This document shows positions 31,289-41,509 of a stretch of 64,000 nt of DNA, piece by piece. Made by a program: the position numbers and the translations under genes. The stretch lies in the NCBI GenBank assembly GCA_043228905.1, contig JBHGNT010000015.1, positions 17,484,001 through 17,548,000 of the forward strand, given 5' to 3'. Every line of letters begins with the position of its first letter. The stretch's first letter is position 1. Source of the stretch: Azolla caroliniana (lineage: Eukaryota; Polypodiophyta). A model generated the notes under the pieces. The model worked only from the letters and a program-made list of their open reading frames with translations, was not told where the DNA came from and made no database searches.

Positions 31289-32575
31289 ATCCTCCCGGTT
31301 CTCGCCACCGAGGGATTCGCGGTTTCGCTCGTGGTTCGGCCGCACCGTCAGAAATTGGACCGAATGGCGCCCGTCCTGGCTTTTGACCCTCGCGTAGGCT
31401 GAACCGTTGCCCAACACCTTGGTCTCCATTCGCGCCGCCGTGATGTATGGTTCCCCTAATATAACTGGGTGCGAGGACGTCTCCTGTACGAAGAACTGCT
31501 GGTCAATCTCGACGTCGCCGATCTTGACTCGCACGTTCGGGCAGGCCCCGTGCAGTTCCTCGGTGGCGCGCGTCGCCGCCCGTATCTTCCACCCGTGCTT
31601 GGTGTTGATCGGCCACTTTCCCTTCTTATAGAAGTCCATGGACATCAAGTTTATTTCCGAACCGTGGTCCACCAGTGCCACCACCGGTTCCTGAACATTT
31701 CCGATCTTTACCGGGGTCTCCGTGGTCGCTCGGGCCCAGTGTGGCCTCGAATAGTGGCTCTCCGCCCACTCATCTTCCAGCGTCAAGTCGTCGATGTGCG
31801 TCGTCCGCACCTCCACCGGTCTTTCCGGTTCCGTCTCCGTTGACAGCCTCTTCCGCTTCACCAAGTCCACAATGGAGTCGTGGAACTCCTTCTTAGCGAT
31901 ACCCAACACCTCCCGCAATGACAGCTCCACTTTGCTGTCGAGGATCCGTTCTTCTAGGACCTTTCGTAGGTCCGTGGTCCTTTCTATTTCCATCCCCAGT
32001 CGGTATCCGCCCTTCCTGGGGTTATCTTGCGCGCTGGACCCACCGGCATCGTTCCGTCGTTGCCCTAATCGGGTCTCGTATCGTTGTGAGGGCCCGGCCG
32101 CTCCGGCTTTCCCTACTCGTTTGTCTTCTACCAGAGCCTCGTAGTTCCGGCAAGCGGCTTCTACGAAGCCCGTCTTCTCCTCGACCGGGTTGCCCCACCC
32201 GGTTATTTCCCGGACCCGTCTCTCAGCGCGGTCTGCTTCATCTTTCCTTTGCCGTGCGCCGGCGAGGCCTTCCAGCATTGCCGACTAGAATCCGTCTTTG
32301 CTCTCCTTTCGGGCCTCGCTGCCCCCGACCCGAATACCGGCCGACGCCGAGTAGTGGATGGCCTCCACGTGTCGGGCCGCTGCCTCTTCTATCAGTCTCT
32401 TCATACCTCCTCGCCCGTCGTTCCGGTTTAGGGCCCTTCTGGTATCGCCGGCGTGCACCCGGCCTTCCCATAGGTACACCACCCGGTTCCTCAACGCCTC
32501 TGCGAAATCGCCGCAGTCCTTCCGAATGTGGCCGACCTCGTCGCACCACATGCACCTGTTCCCTGCTACCAGCCG
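31283..32575 (-). CDS. Gypsy-2 zinc knuckle and protease (in frame with gag after a TGA)
   Basis: It follows the Gag stop in the same frame. First comes the CX2CX4HX4C knuckle CMWCDEVGHIRKDC (about 32550-32510), then a TAG at 32285-32287, again same frame. The protease region has VALVDHGSEINLMSMDFYKK (D-H-G-S in place of D-T/S-G) and SSHPVILGEPYITAARMET. It ends at TAG 31283-31285, where the RT frame overlaps by -1. Either the stops are decoded, or the copy is damaged. Confidence 0.75.
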
Positions 32576-33409
32576 TCAGTCACGAGCCGGTTCGCCGCCT
32601 TCCCTTCGAGTCTGGGCGATCTGGAGATCCTTTATCGCCCGCGTCAACTCCTCCAGCGCTGCTCCTCCGGACGAGTCATTGACCATGCCGGTCGGAGCCG
32701 ACCCGGATTCGAGCCACTCCCGGGCTTCTGCCCTTCGCCCTTGCGGTGCCGGTTCAAGCCTCCTTGCTGTGACAGAGCCCGCACCGGCCGCCCCGTTATC
32801 AGCCCATTCTCGCCGTTTGTCGAAACGGCCACAGACTCTCTTAACCGCAGCCCAGTTGGTCGTCAGCCCGTCTTCAGTTTCCAGCAAGGAGCCGACTTGA
32901 TCCCGGTCCTGCTCGTCCACCGACTTGACGAATAGTAGGACCCGGCTCGTATCCAGAATGGTTCGGTCAAGCGCCGAAAGGCGCGCAAAGCGTTCTTCAA
33001 ACTCCCGGAGGAGTGCCGACGCGTTTCTTCCCTTGCCGGGGGACTCCACCCATTCCATGAAGTCCCGTTTCGAAAGCCGGAGCGCGTCGTCCAGCCCGTA
33101 TTTTTCTAGGAGTCGGCCTTCGAACTCCTCCCAGGTACGGCTCTCCGCCCGTACCTCGAGCACCTCCGCATGGATGCTCGGCATCGCCACTCGAGGGAAC
33201 CCGGCAAGACGCCTCTCTTCCGGAATGTCCCGCATTAGCATTTCTGCCCCGTAGGACGCCAAATACTTCGTGGCATCCTTTCCGCTGAACCGGCCGATCG
33301 TACCGACAACCGCCTCAATGGCTCTGTCGATGGCGCTGGTGCCCTCGCGTGCGCTCAATATCCGATTCACGGCCGAAGCCATGGCCTCTGCAAGATCCGA
33401 CCCCCTCAT
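32576..33409 (-). CDS. Gypsy-2 Gag
   Basis: I chose the start MRGSDLAEAM (ATG at 33409), the first Met inside the internal region; the frame is open further back into the LTR. The capsid-like core is GKDATKYLASYGAEMLMRDI, WEEFEGRLLEKYGLDDALRL and LREFEERFARLSALDRTILD. The frame ends at TGA 32576-32578 in the context TGACGG, and the same frame continues with the zinc knuckle. Gag would form the particle. Confidence 0.8.
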   Translation of the reverse strand: MRGSDLAEAMASAVNRILSAREGTSAIDRAIEAVVGTIGRFSGKDATKYLASYGAEMLMRDIPEERRLAGFPRVAMPSIHAEVLEVRAESRTWEEFEGRLLEKYGLDDALRLSKRDFMEWVESPGKGRNASALLREFEERFARLSALDRTILDTSRVLLFVKSVDEQDRDQVGSLLETEDGLTTNWAAVKRVCGRFDKRREWADNGAAGAGSVTARRLEPAPQGRRAEAREWLESGSAPTGMVNDSSGGAALEELTRAIKDLQIAQTRREGGEPARD

Positions 33410-33452
33410 CTTCTGCTCTTCTGCCGCCTCTTTCACGTCGGGTTCACCAAGA

Positions 33453-34095
33453 TGTCGAGGTATTCCTCGCGGATGCGTGGAATGAGGCGGGGCCTCGGGG
33501 GTCTTGTACCGAAGAGCAAGAGACAAAGGAGAAGGGAAGGGACCCACTACGTGTGGGCGTAGATTCACAGGGACACGGCCCTTCGACACAAAGACGCGAG
33601 TGGGACACGACGCAGAGAGACACGAATGTATGTATATATATATTAACAAGGACAAACAACAAGAAGCACGAAGTCGGTTACAACCGAACAGGCCAGCGAA
33701 CAGATGCCGATGCCTGTTCGTAAACGCTCAGAAAGAAAGGAGTAGGTTGGAGGTGCTGCTGGAAGCACTCGGGCATTCCTCAGAGCAGCGCGAGCCTCCC
33801 GAAACCCTGCACAGAAAGAAGCTACGGAGTATGGAAGAGAGAGAAGCCTTCGGCCCACAACCCGACAACACTTCGTCCTCTCTAACCGCGATCCCCCACT
33901 CCTCCTCGTCTCCCTCCTTTTATAGGCAAGAAAGGAGCCGTTTCCCATGAACTTCCTACCTACCGAATCTACCTACCTAGGATCTTCTATGTACCTAATT
34001 CTCTCTTATGTACTACATAAGACGCACGTGCATGAAGAGCCGGTTCCTACGCTCCGGTGCACCGATTCCACTTGTGGACGGTTTTCTTCACGACA
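33453..34095 (-). mobile_element. Gypsy-2 5' LTR, 643 bp
   Basis: Same length as the left LTR, with four substitutions by eye. On the element strand it is followed by tcttggtgaacccgacg, the likely primer-binding region (TGGTGAACCCGACG). I cannot assign the tRNA with certainty; it is not the iMet type used by the copia elements here. Confidence 0.93.
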
Positions 34096-36624
34096 TCGTT
34101 TTGTCTAATTCAACCATGCCCGGAGGATGCACTGAATCCGGCCCGTTCCCAACTGCGATTTGGTCTCCGTAGCTTGTCGTTCCTCCTTCAATTGCTTGAT
34201 GATTTTGACGTTGTCTTCCGCCTGCTCCTTGTAATGCGTCAATTGCCTTTGATATATGCTTTGTAATTTTTGCAATACCGTGGACGCTCTCTCCTTCTCT
34301 TCCTACTGCTGCCTCTGGAGCTCCATCCGGACCTTCTCCGCCTCGTCCAATCGTCTTGTATTTTCTGCACGTTCGTCGGCGATCGCTGTCGCGGCCCGAT
34401 CAACTTCCTGTTGGAGTTCGGCCATCCGTTCCTTATGTTCCGTTTCCAGCCATTTGTAGTCCCGGTGCAGGTGCTCAAAATCATTTGTCTTTTGCTTGAG
34501 CCGTGCGTTGATTTGTCGACGGGCCCTGTCCTTGCGGTCCTTCTGTTGGCGGAGCTCTTCCTTTAGCCGTTCAATTTCCGTTTCCGCCGTCTTCTGCAGC
34601 TTGTCCTTTTCCTGCAGCACTTTGTCTTTTTCCTCCCTTAGCCGGTCGTACGCTTGATGGCCTTTCCGGAGGCTCTCCTCTACCCGACGGAGGTTCTCAG
34701 CAGTCTTTTTTAATTCTGATTCAACCGCTATCTTCAATTCCCGTTCCCGGCTCCTTAGCGCTTCTTGTGCGGCAAGTTCATCTCTCAATTCCGCAAGCTC
34801 TTGGGCTTGCGCCGCATCTCTCTCTGGAACGGTTCCCGTTGCCGGGATCTTATTGGTATGTACAGGTTGATCCGTTTCTTTATTCTATACACTTACCGGA
34901 GTCACCGGTGATTGGATCTGTGTTGCTGTTAAGGCCATTTTGGCCATCTCTGCCATGACCTGATCCAAGTCTTTTTCAAGGCACCGGATTCTGGACCGGG
35001 CCGTCTTTAGTTGTTCGGTTGTGACGAGCAACCGTTCGCTTTGCGCTCTTTCTTCTGCCTCAATATACCCCACTGCTCCAGCAATCTGTTCGCCTATCCA
35101 CTGGAGCCACAGGCTACCGGTGCCTTGTTGTTGCGTTTGTACGGAGGTTTGACAGATGGGCTCGCTTGTAGATGGGTGGTCCCGCCTGATTGCGCCGAGT
35201 TGCAATTCCGGTTCTGCCCGTGGACCGCCTTGCTGTCCTGGTTCCCCTTGCACTTCTTCTTGGTTGGCCGAGGAAGGCTGCATTGACCTTTCCGGCTCTG
35301 GTGGGATGGGACTTGCCGGTGTTGCCGGTGGTGCAGGGGCTTCTGATTCCGGTGCCGTGCGCACCGGTTCCGGTTCCTCCCTTGGCGTGGGAGTCTCAGT
35401 ATGGGGAGCCGGTGTTCCCTCCGTCTGAGGGTCCGAATGTTTCCCGGCTGCCTCAACGATCCTTGTCAATGACCGTCGCTGGAAGTGCTCCATAGGCTCC
35501 TCCTCATTTTCCTCTTCCTGAGTCCCGACATTGAGTTTTGCCGCCAAGGGGTCCGCTTCTCTATTCACCGGTTGGCGGAGTGTAACCTTTACGGGCTGTA
35601 CCGGTGGTTCCTCCTGCGCTTCCGTTGGCCGCTTCCGGTTGGTGGTCTCCTTTCCCGCTTGTTCTGCGTTCGCCGCCTTCCCCTTAGTGGCCTTAGAGGC
35701 CAACAACTGTTGTCTTTTGGAAGCAGTCTTTGGGGTGCCGTCCGCCACTCTTCCCCGCTTCTTGGGCTGGACGGGTTGGATGGGTGGCACAAGTAAGGTG
35801 AGCCATTGTGTTACGGCGTGCCATATCCTCCGTCCGTCTCGGCCTTCTTTGTCGTCTTTGCCTCTGACGATCTCGATCGCCGCACACAAACCGTCTGCGA
35901 TCAATACCGGCCAATCCACCTTGATCCCTTCATAGGTGGCGATGATCATCCCTGCCCGGTTTTGCGGCATGACAGGGGGTCTAGGGTACACATGGCCGTA
36001 TTCGTGGAGCACACGAGCAATCTCGCGGAACAACATATCTCCGCCGCCCTGTGTCCGGTAGCCCTTGCTGGCTAGGGAGTACTGACCAAAATACTTGATG
36101 AGTTGCTCTGAGGTCGGGTTGTCAATCGTGAGTATGCCTCCCTCCGGAAGGCCTGTTAACGCACGTATCGCCTCCGCCGTTATGACCTCTGTGTCGATTT
36201 CTTTGATCACCTTGTCGGCTTCTTTGTGTGGCGGTACCTCCATAATCATCAAGAAGCCCTCGAGCCCGTGTTGCTTTAGCCATTTCTTGGCGGCTTCCGA
36301 CAACGTCTGTGGGTCCATGTCTGTGTCGAGGTCAGATTGTGGTGGCGAGGTTGGCTGGTGATGAGAGTGAGAGTGAGAGAGAGAGAGTTCAGAAGGCGGG
36401 GGTTCTGTGTGCGTAGGTTCTCGTTTGATGATCTTGTAGCACCTTGGTGCTTCTGTGCTCCTGGGTTCGCGAAAGTAGAGGGTTTCCACGCGCAGTGGTT
36501 TTTCTCTGTGCATTCTGGCGCCTTTTTCGAGTGTGTGCACGTCGTGTACTAAAATAGCATTATGTCCTGTGGTGGCGCTTAAATGCCCACTACGTACCTT
36601 TTCGCTCCTCGCTCTCTCGTCCAT
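34096..36624 (-). pseudogene. Gypsy-1 extra ORF, N-terminal and coiled-coil part
   Basis: A sense-strand ORF between integrase and the 3' LTR. The likely start is MDPQTLSEAAKKWLKQHG at 36318; the open frame reaches 36624. Residues 1-180 or so form a globular domain (ITAEAIRALTGLPEGG, MIIATYEGIKVDWPVLIADG) reminiscent of domains in other plant transposon-associated proteins, by inference only. Then come a Pro/Glu/Gln-rich region and a long coiled coil (TAENLRRVEESLRKGHQAYD). In-frame TAG stops at about 34882 and 34302. It continues at 27409-26860 beyond gypsy-2. Confidence 0.65.
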
Positions 36625-36639
36625 TCATACCTCGCTTTT

Positions 36640-36704
36640 GCATGATTACTTCGTTTTTTTATTTTTATTTTTTATTTTTATTTTTTTTAAATGTTAGTGT
36701 GAGG
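36640..36704 (-). other. A-rich spacer between gypsy-1 integrase and extra ORF
   Basis: On the element strand this is about 40 nt of A broken by single T residues, directly after the integrase stop and before the extra ORF. It might help separate expression of the two ORFs (internal initiation or a promoter). That is inference from position only. Confidence 0.4.
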
Positions 36705-37855
36705 TTACTTGTCCGTTGGTCCTATCGGACCCTTATCGGCCTCATTACGGTTTGCCGTCGCCTCATTCTCCCCTGTTACCGGCTTGCCGTCTTGGTGGTT
36801 GTCGTTCCCCTCACAGGTTGCCGTTTCCTCACCGGTATCGGTCCTTTGCTCAAATGGGTTCCTAGGCATCGGTCCTCTATATGGCTTCAATTGGAATCCG
36901 TTGACCCATTTGCCTAGCACTTCGCCGGCAAGTGTCCCTAACTGGTAGGACCCATTATATTCATGTGTTAGCCAATACGGGCCGGTCCATCTAAACCGTA
37001 GTTTTCCCGGCATCTTGCCCATCCGGGTCTGAAATACTAACACCGGCTTGCCGATTGCAAACATTTTTTCATTTCCTTTCCTGTGCCGGTCGACAAATGC
37101 TTTCTGTCGCCGTTGTTCCAATTCTAAGTGCAGGATGCTTGTCAGTCGTTGTTCCTCAAGTTCACACAATGCTGTTAACCGTATTGCCTCCGACTCCTTC
37201 TCGTTCAACCGATCCCGTAGCTGGATCCGTAAGCTGGGTACTTGGAATTCCACCGGCATTACCGCCTCTAGTCCGAACGCTAACCGGAACGGTGTTGTTC
37301 GGATGCTCGTTTTATATGCCGTCCGGTATGCCCAAAGCGCGCTATGTAGCTTGGTATCCCAATCCGTTCGGTTTTCGTTGACGATCTTCCGAAGGATATT
37401 CTGGAGCGTTTTGTTCGTCGATTCAGCTAACCCGTTTGCTTGCGGATAGTATGGTGTGCTCCGTTTATGGACAATGGCATAGAATGTCGTCAGGCTTTCA
37501 ACTACTTGGCCGAGAAAGTGCCCCCTTGGTCGCTTATTAATTCGATTGGGCATCCGTAACGGCACCAGCTGTACTCGTATAGAAATTTTGTCGTTGACGC
37601 AGCGGTGTTGTCTCTTAAGGCTTTGGCCTCCACCTATTTCGTGCAGTAATCCGTCGCGACGATGACGTACCGATTACCTGTTCTCATTGCCGGTGGTTTG
37701 AACGGTCCAACAAAGTCCAGCCCCCACTTCTGGAATGGCTCGAGTGGTAATACAGGCTGGTGTGGCATACGAGCCTGCTCCGTTGGCTGGCCCATTCGCT
37801 GGCATAGGTCACATTCTTTTGCGTACCGTACCGCATCTGTTAATGTCGTTGGCCT
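36705..37855 (-). pseudogene. Gypsy-1 integrase
   Basis: It continues the zinc domain (CDLCQRMGQPT) and the core (WGLDFVGPFKPP for the first Asp, ELISDQGGTF for the second, QANGLAESTNKTLQNIL for the Glu) in shifting frames. A TAG follows YCTK and a second break lies near 37500-37560. The C-terminal part (36705-37565) is open and includes ALWAYRTAYKTSIRTTPFRL and the WTGPYWL (GPY/F) motif. No chromodomain seen. Confidence 0.85.
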
Positions 37856-39949
37856 TCATAGGCCACTTTGCCATATTTTCCTAGCCGTCGCATCTCCGGC
37901 ATAGTGACCTCCGGCAACTCCATAGTGGGCTTCCCTCAGTATGAGGTCCTTTTCATCGCTGCGCACAGCCCGTCTCCATATGCCGTCCGCGTCCTTGTGG
38001 TAAAGTGTGTCTTGCAGTAAGCAGAAATGTCGGCTTTGCACCGCCAGGCGTTTCCTTTCGTCCCGGTTCATCTCTTCCGGAGGCAGTCCTGTGCTCAGAA
38101 ACTGGTGCATATTTGTGAGCCACTTGTCTTCCTGTGCCACCGTCTCATCTGCTGCCGTTTTCGTAGTGACTCGAAACAGCTCCGCATCTGGAAACTCGTC
38201 CGCTACTCCGTCACCCATCTCTCCGGACTCTAATCGGCTTAAGTAATTCGCTACGGCATGCTGTATCCCGGGTCGGTGGAATATTTCGAACTCGAATTCC
38301 TGTAACAGTAAGGTCCACCGGGCCAACTTATCAGTGAGTGACGCCTTGGACACCAGGTAGAGGAGCGCCGAATGATCTACATGGAAGGAAAACTTCCTTC
38401 CCAATAAATAATGCCCAAACTTTGTCACATTGTAGATCATCCCTAGAGCTTCCCGTTCCGTGGTAGAGTAGTTCCGTTCCGCTTGGGATAGCTTTCGGCT
38501 GGCATAGTACACTGGGCGGTACCACTTTGGCTCCGTAAGCTGCATCAGTACGCTTCCGATTGCGATGTCAGAGGCATCTACGAACACATGAAATTCTTTA
38601 CTCCAATCCGGTGGCTGCACTACCGGTGCTTGCGACAATAGTACCTTGAGGGCCCTATACACCCTATCCTCGGTATCGGTCCACTGGAATGGTGTCCGAT
38701 GTAGGGCGGCATGCAACGGTGTAGCCAGGTCGGCCAAGTATCGGAGCATCCGGCTGTGCCACCGGATTTGGCCTAAGAACCGGCTCAATGCCTTTGCCGT
38801 TGCCGGCGCCGGTGCTTCTAATATGGCTTTCACCTTGTCCGGGTCGACTGCAATACCTTCCTGGCTCACAATATGTCCTAATAAGGTTCCACTGGACACG
38901 CCAAATACACACTTTGCCGGATTCAAGCTTAGCCGGTATGCTCTACACTTTTCTAGACAAAGACGGAGGTGCTGAAAATGGTCCTCCTCCCGGCTATAGA
39001 CGGCGAAATCGTCAAGGAAAACCTGCATAAAAGCCGGGATATATTCATCTAAGATTTCCATGATGATTCGTTGAAATGTTGCCGGTGCGGTTTTGAGTCC
39101 GAACATCATCACCACAGCCACAAACACCCCCCATTCGGTGACGAAAGCCGTTTTCTCTTGGTCGTCGGGGTGCATCCGGATCTGATTATACCCGCTGAAT
39201 CCGTCTAGAAAGCTATAGACCTCATGGCCGACGACGGCATCCAACACTCCATTTGTGAACGGGAGTGGAAACGCATCCGTTACCGTAGCCGCATTGAGTT
39301 TCCGGTAGTCCACACAAACTCGAATTTTTCCGTTCTTCTTCGGTACGACTACAATCGGGCTCAACCATGTCGCTTTCTTTACTGGACGGATAAAGCCAAC
39401 TCTTAGCAGTTTGTCGATTTCCTCCTTGACTTTGGCGGCATAATTAGGATTCATCCGGTATCGTCTTTGTGCCACTGGTTTTGCATCCTTGCTCAAGTGA
39501 ACCTGATGCTGGTATAACTGAGGGTTGAGTCCTCGCATGTCTTTGTATGACCAGGCGAACACGTCGCGAAATTCCGTGAGAAGTGTGATCATCGCCGTTT
39601 TGTCTTCGGACTTCATCTCCTTGGCGATGTGCACCGGTTTTGCTTCGTCCGTGGTCCCTAGGTTCACCTCTTCCAGTTGCGACGCTTTTACGCGTTGTGA
39701 AACGGCCATTTCCCGTTCCAACGCTTCTTGCGCTTGCCGTAACTCCTGGATTGCGTCTTTATCCGGTTCTGCTTCAGCCTCTTCCGGCTGTGGTAAGTAT
39801 GGTGCTACTGCTTCGACAATGTCAATTTCGAAGAGGGGTATGATCTTCGGGTTTTCCTGCAAGTACTGAGCTTCTTCTTCGGCAGCTAACCCTTCTAGCA
39901 TGTTGACGCACTCTACATACAACGATGTACATTCCTTGCCAGTGCTCAT
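37856..39949 (-). pseudogene. Gypsy-1 reverse transcriptase and RNase H
   Basis: About 697 open codons. RT blocks in order: VFAWSYKDMRGLNPQLYQHQ, WLSPIVVVPKKNGKIRVCVD, FLDGFSGYNQIRMHPDDQEK, FGLKTAPATFQRII and the catalytic VFLDDFAVYS. RNase H: FVDASDIAIGSVLMQ, YSTTEREALGMIY and FHVDHSALLYL. The integrase zinc domain begins at LREAHYGVAGGHYAGDATAR before a frameshift at about 37860. This long open stretch is the best-preserved part of the element. Confidence 0.92.
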
Positions 39950-40012
39950 CCTTGGCTGTGTTGGTACCCATACCTTGGCTTTTCCTCGCCGGAAGGTAAT
40001 TATATTTTTCCT

Positions 40013-40735
40013 TCAATTCTGTTTGATATGTGCCGTTTTCAACCACGGCCGCCCCAGCAATAGCGGGTATGCGCCTTGTGCCTGTAATTGTAGCACTACT
40101 GCCGAGATGTGAAATGTGTGACCGCCAACGGTGACTTCTAATTTTCGTATTAATCCTGTCGGCCGCACTGAACTTGTATCGGCCATCCGTAACCAGAACG
40201 GACATGGCTCCCACTCGTGGATTCCCAGTACATCACACGTCCGGAGGCTTATTACATTCACCCCGGAGCCTTCGTCTATAACTGTGCCGGGGAGTTCTTT
40301 CCCTTTTACAATGGCAGTGATTACCGGACTGTTGGTGTCCACCACCGTTGGTCCCTCCTCCGGATTCGAGAAGAGTACCGGTGCCGGTGATGATTCTCCT
40401 ACCGTCATGGCCGTCTTCAATCCTTCCGTGAATCTTGGCACGAGCTGTAGGAGTCTTCCTAGTGGTAGCGTAATCTGGCATTCTTGTAATGCCTGCCATG
40501 TCTCGTTCTCAGAGTGACTGCCGCCGGCAAGCCCTATGGTGTTCTCCTTTTGCCGCTGTAAGTCTGTGACATTCTGCTCGTTTGCTTTCTTCACCCATTC
40601 CGTCGCTTGCTTCCGGATGGTCTCCTGTGTCTCCCATTCCTTGGCCATGCCCTTCGACCTTGTGGTCACCTGCTGTAGATCTGCCATCTCAGGGACTACC
40701 ATATTTACTGTCGGTCGTTTTTCATAGCTCTTCAC
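40013..40735 (-). pseudogene. Gypsy-1 aspartic protease region
   Basis: The retropepsin-like core is VIDEGSGVNVISL (active-site D-S/T-G replaced by D-E-G) with the later hydrophobic block AYPLLLGRPWLKTA near the C-terminus. A TGA at 40013 separates it from RT in the same frame, probably from a Trp codon. Its role would have been polyprotein processing. Confidence 0.75.
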
Positions 40736-40762
40736 CGGGCATTGATTACTATAATGGCCTTC

Positions 40763-41509
40763 CTATCGGTAGCAGTAGCAGTAGGCTTTCCGGGTATTGC
40801 TGGATTCGGCATTGTCTGTTGTACCCGAGGCAGGTCCCGTGGTAAGCGCGGGGTTTTGGGCCGGTTGGCTGCTTGAAGCTCCTTGTTCCGGATCCCGTGG
40901 GTAGCCTCCTTTTTTGAAATGCCGTTTTTTGTTATAGTTCTTCTTATTGCGGTACTCTTGAGAAGGTTGCTCGTTATATCTGCCGTACTCCTCCCGTTGC
41001 TGACGATACCCGGGAGAATGCTCCCGGTCGTAATGTTCGTATTGTCTATTGTAATCCCGGTACCGATCATATCTATCATGCCGATCATAGTTATCCCGCC
41101 AATCACCGTACCAGACATCATTCTCCCGTCGATCGCCGTACCGGACATCCTGTGCCGGTCGGTCGCGGTCCATTCGCCGCCATCGTTCCTCTTCTTCATC
41201 CCGGCTGCTACGTGGCTCTATTTGTCGAACGGGCGGTGCTTGCCGGTTCAATAGATTATACTAGCACCTATCCGTCGTATGGCCCTTGGATTCACAGATT
41301 ACACATTGTGTCCTCATAGTGCATTCTAGTGCCGAGTGTCTGGAATTCAAGCAGGTTGTGCACTGTATTGCTTGCCGAAACCGGAGGTCTTCATCGGACG
41401 GTAACAGCCGTTGGAGTGCTCCCAGTGTGAGCTAGGAGCTTGTCTTTTCCATCTCTCTCACCCGGTCAATGACCTGGTCGATGGTACTTGTGCGGAAGTC
41501 AATTACCGT
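40763..41509 (-). pseudogene. Gypsy-1 Gag C-terminal part with zinc knuckles
   Basis: Two tandem CX2CX4HX4C knuckles are visible (CTTCLNSRHSALEC and CVICESKGHTTDRC, about 41280-41390). A remarkable Arg/Asp/Tyr-rich region follows (DRHDRYDRYRDYNRQYEHYD) and then a third, damaged knuckle ending EGHYSNQC that contains a TAG. The N-terminal half of Gag is missing. The frame is the same as that of the protease downstream, so gag-pol was probably one reading frame. Confidence 0.75.

Larger units (their letters stand above)
27410..34095 (-). mobile_element. Gypsy-2, young GC-rich Ty3/gypsy with internal integrase deletion
   Basis: 6,686 bp with 643-bp LTRs (27410-28052 and 33453-34095) that I find to differ at four positions. 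Order on minus: gag, zinc knuckle, protease, RT-RNase H, integrase ends. The internal region is visibly GC-rich compared with SEC3 and the older copia elements. No 5-bp target duplication is visible (AGCGT left, TCGTT right). It splits the gypsy-1 extra ORF. Confidence 0.92.

Noticed and set aside
31918-32682. 254-codon plus-strand ORF rich in Pro, Ser and Arg
   Set aside because: Antisense shadow of the gypsy-2 gag-protease region, which has knuckle and protease motifs on minus.
28126-33450. GC-rich stretch as bacterial or fungal contamination
   Set aside because: It is bounded by two near-identical LTRs and sits inside a plant gypsy ORF whose two halves are recognisable on both sides; a real insertion is the simpler reading.
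34885-36624. Gypsy-1 extra ORF as an envelope-like gene
   Set aside because: Its position fits envelope-like ORFs of some plant elements, but no signal peptide, transmembrane segment or glycoprotein-like cysteines are visible; coiled coil and acidic tail suggest otherwise.
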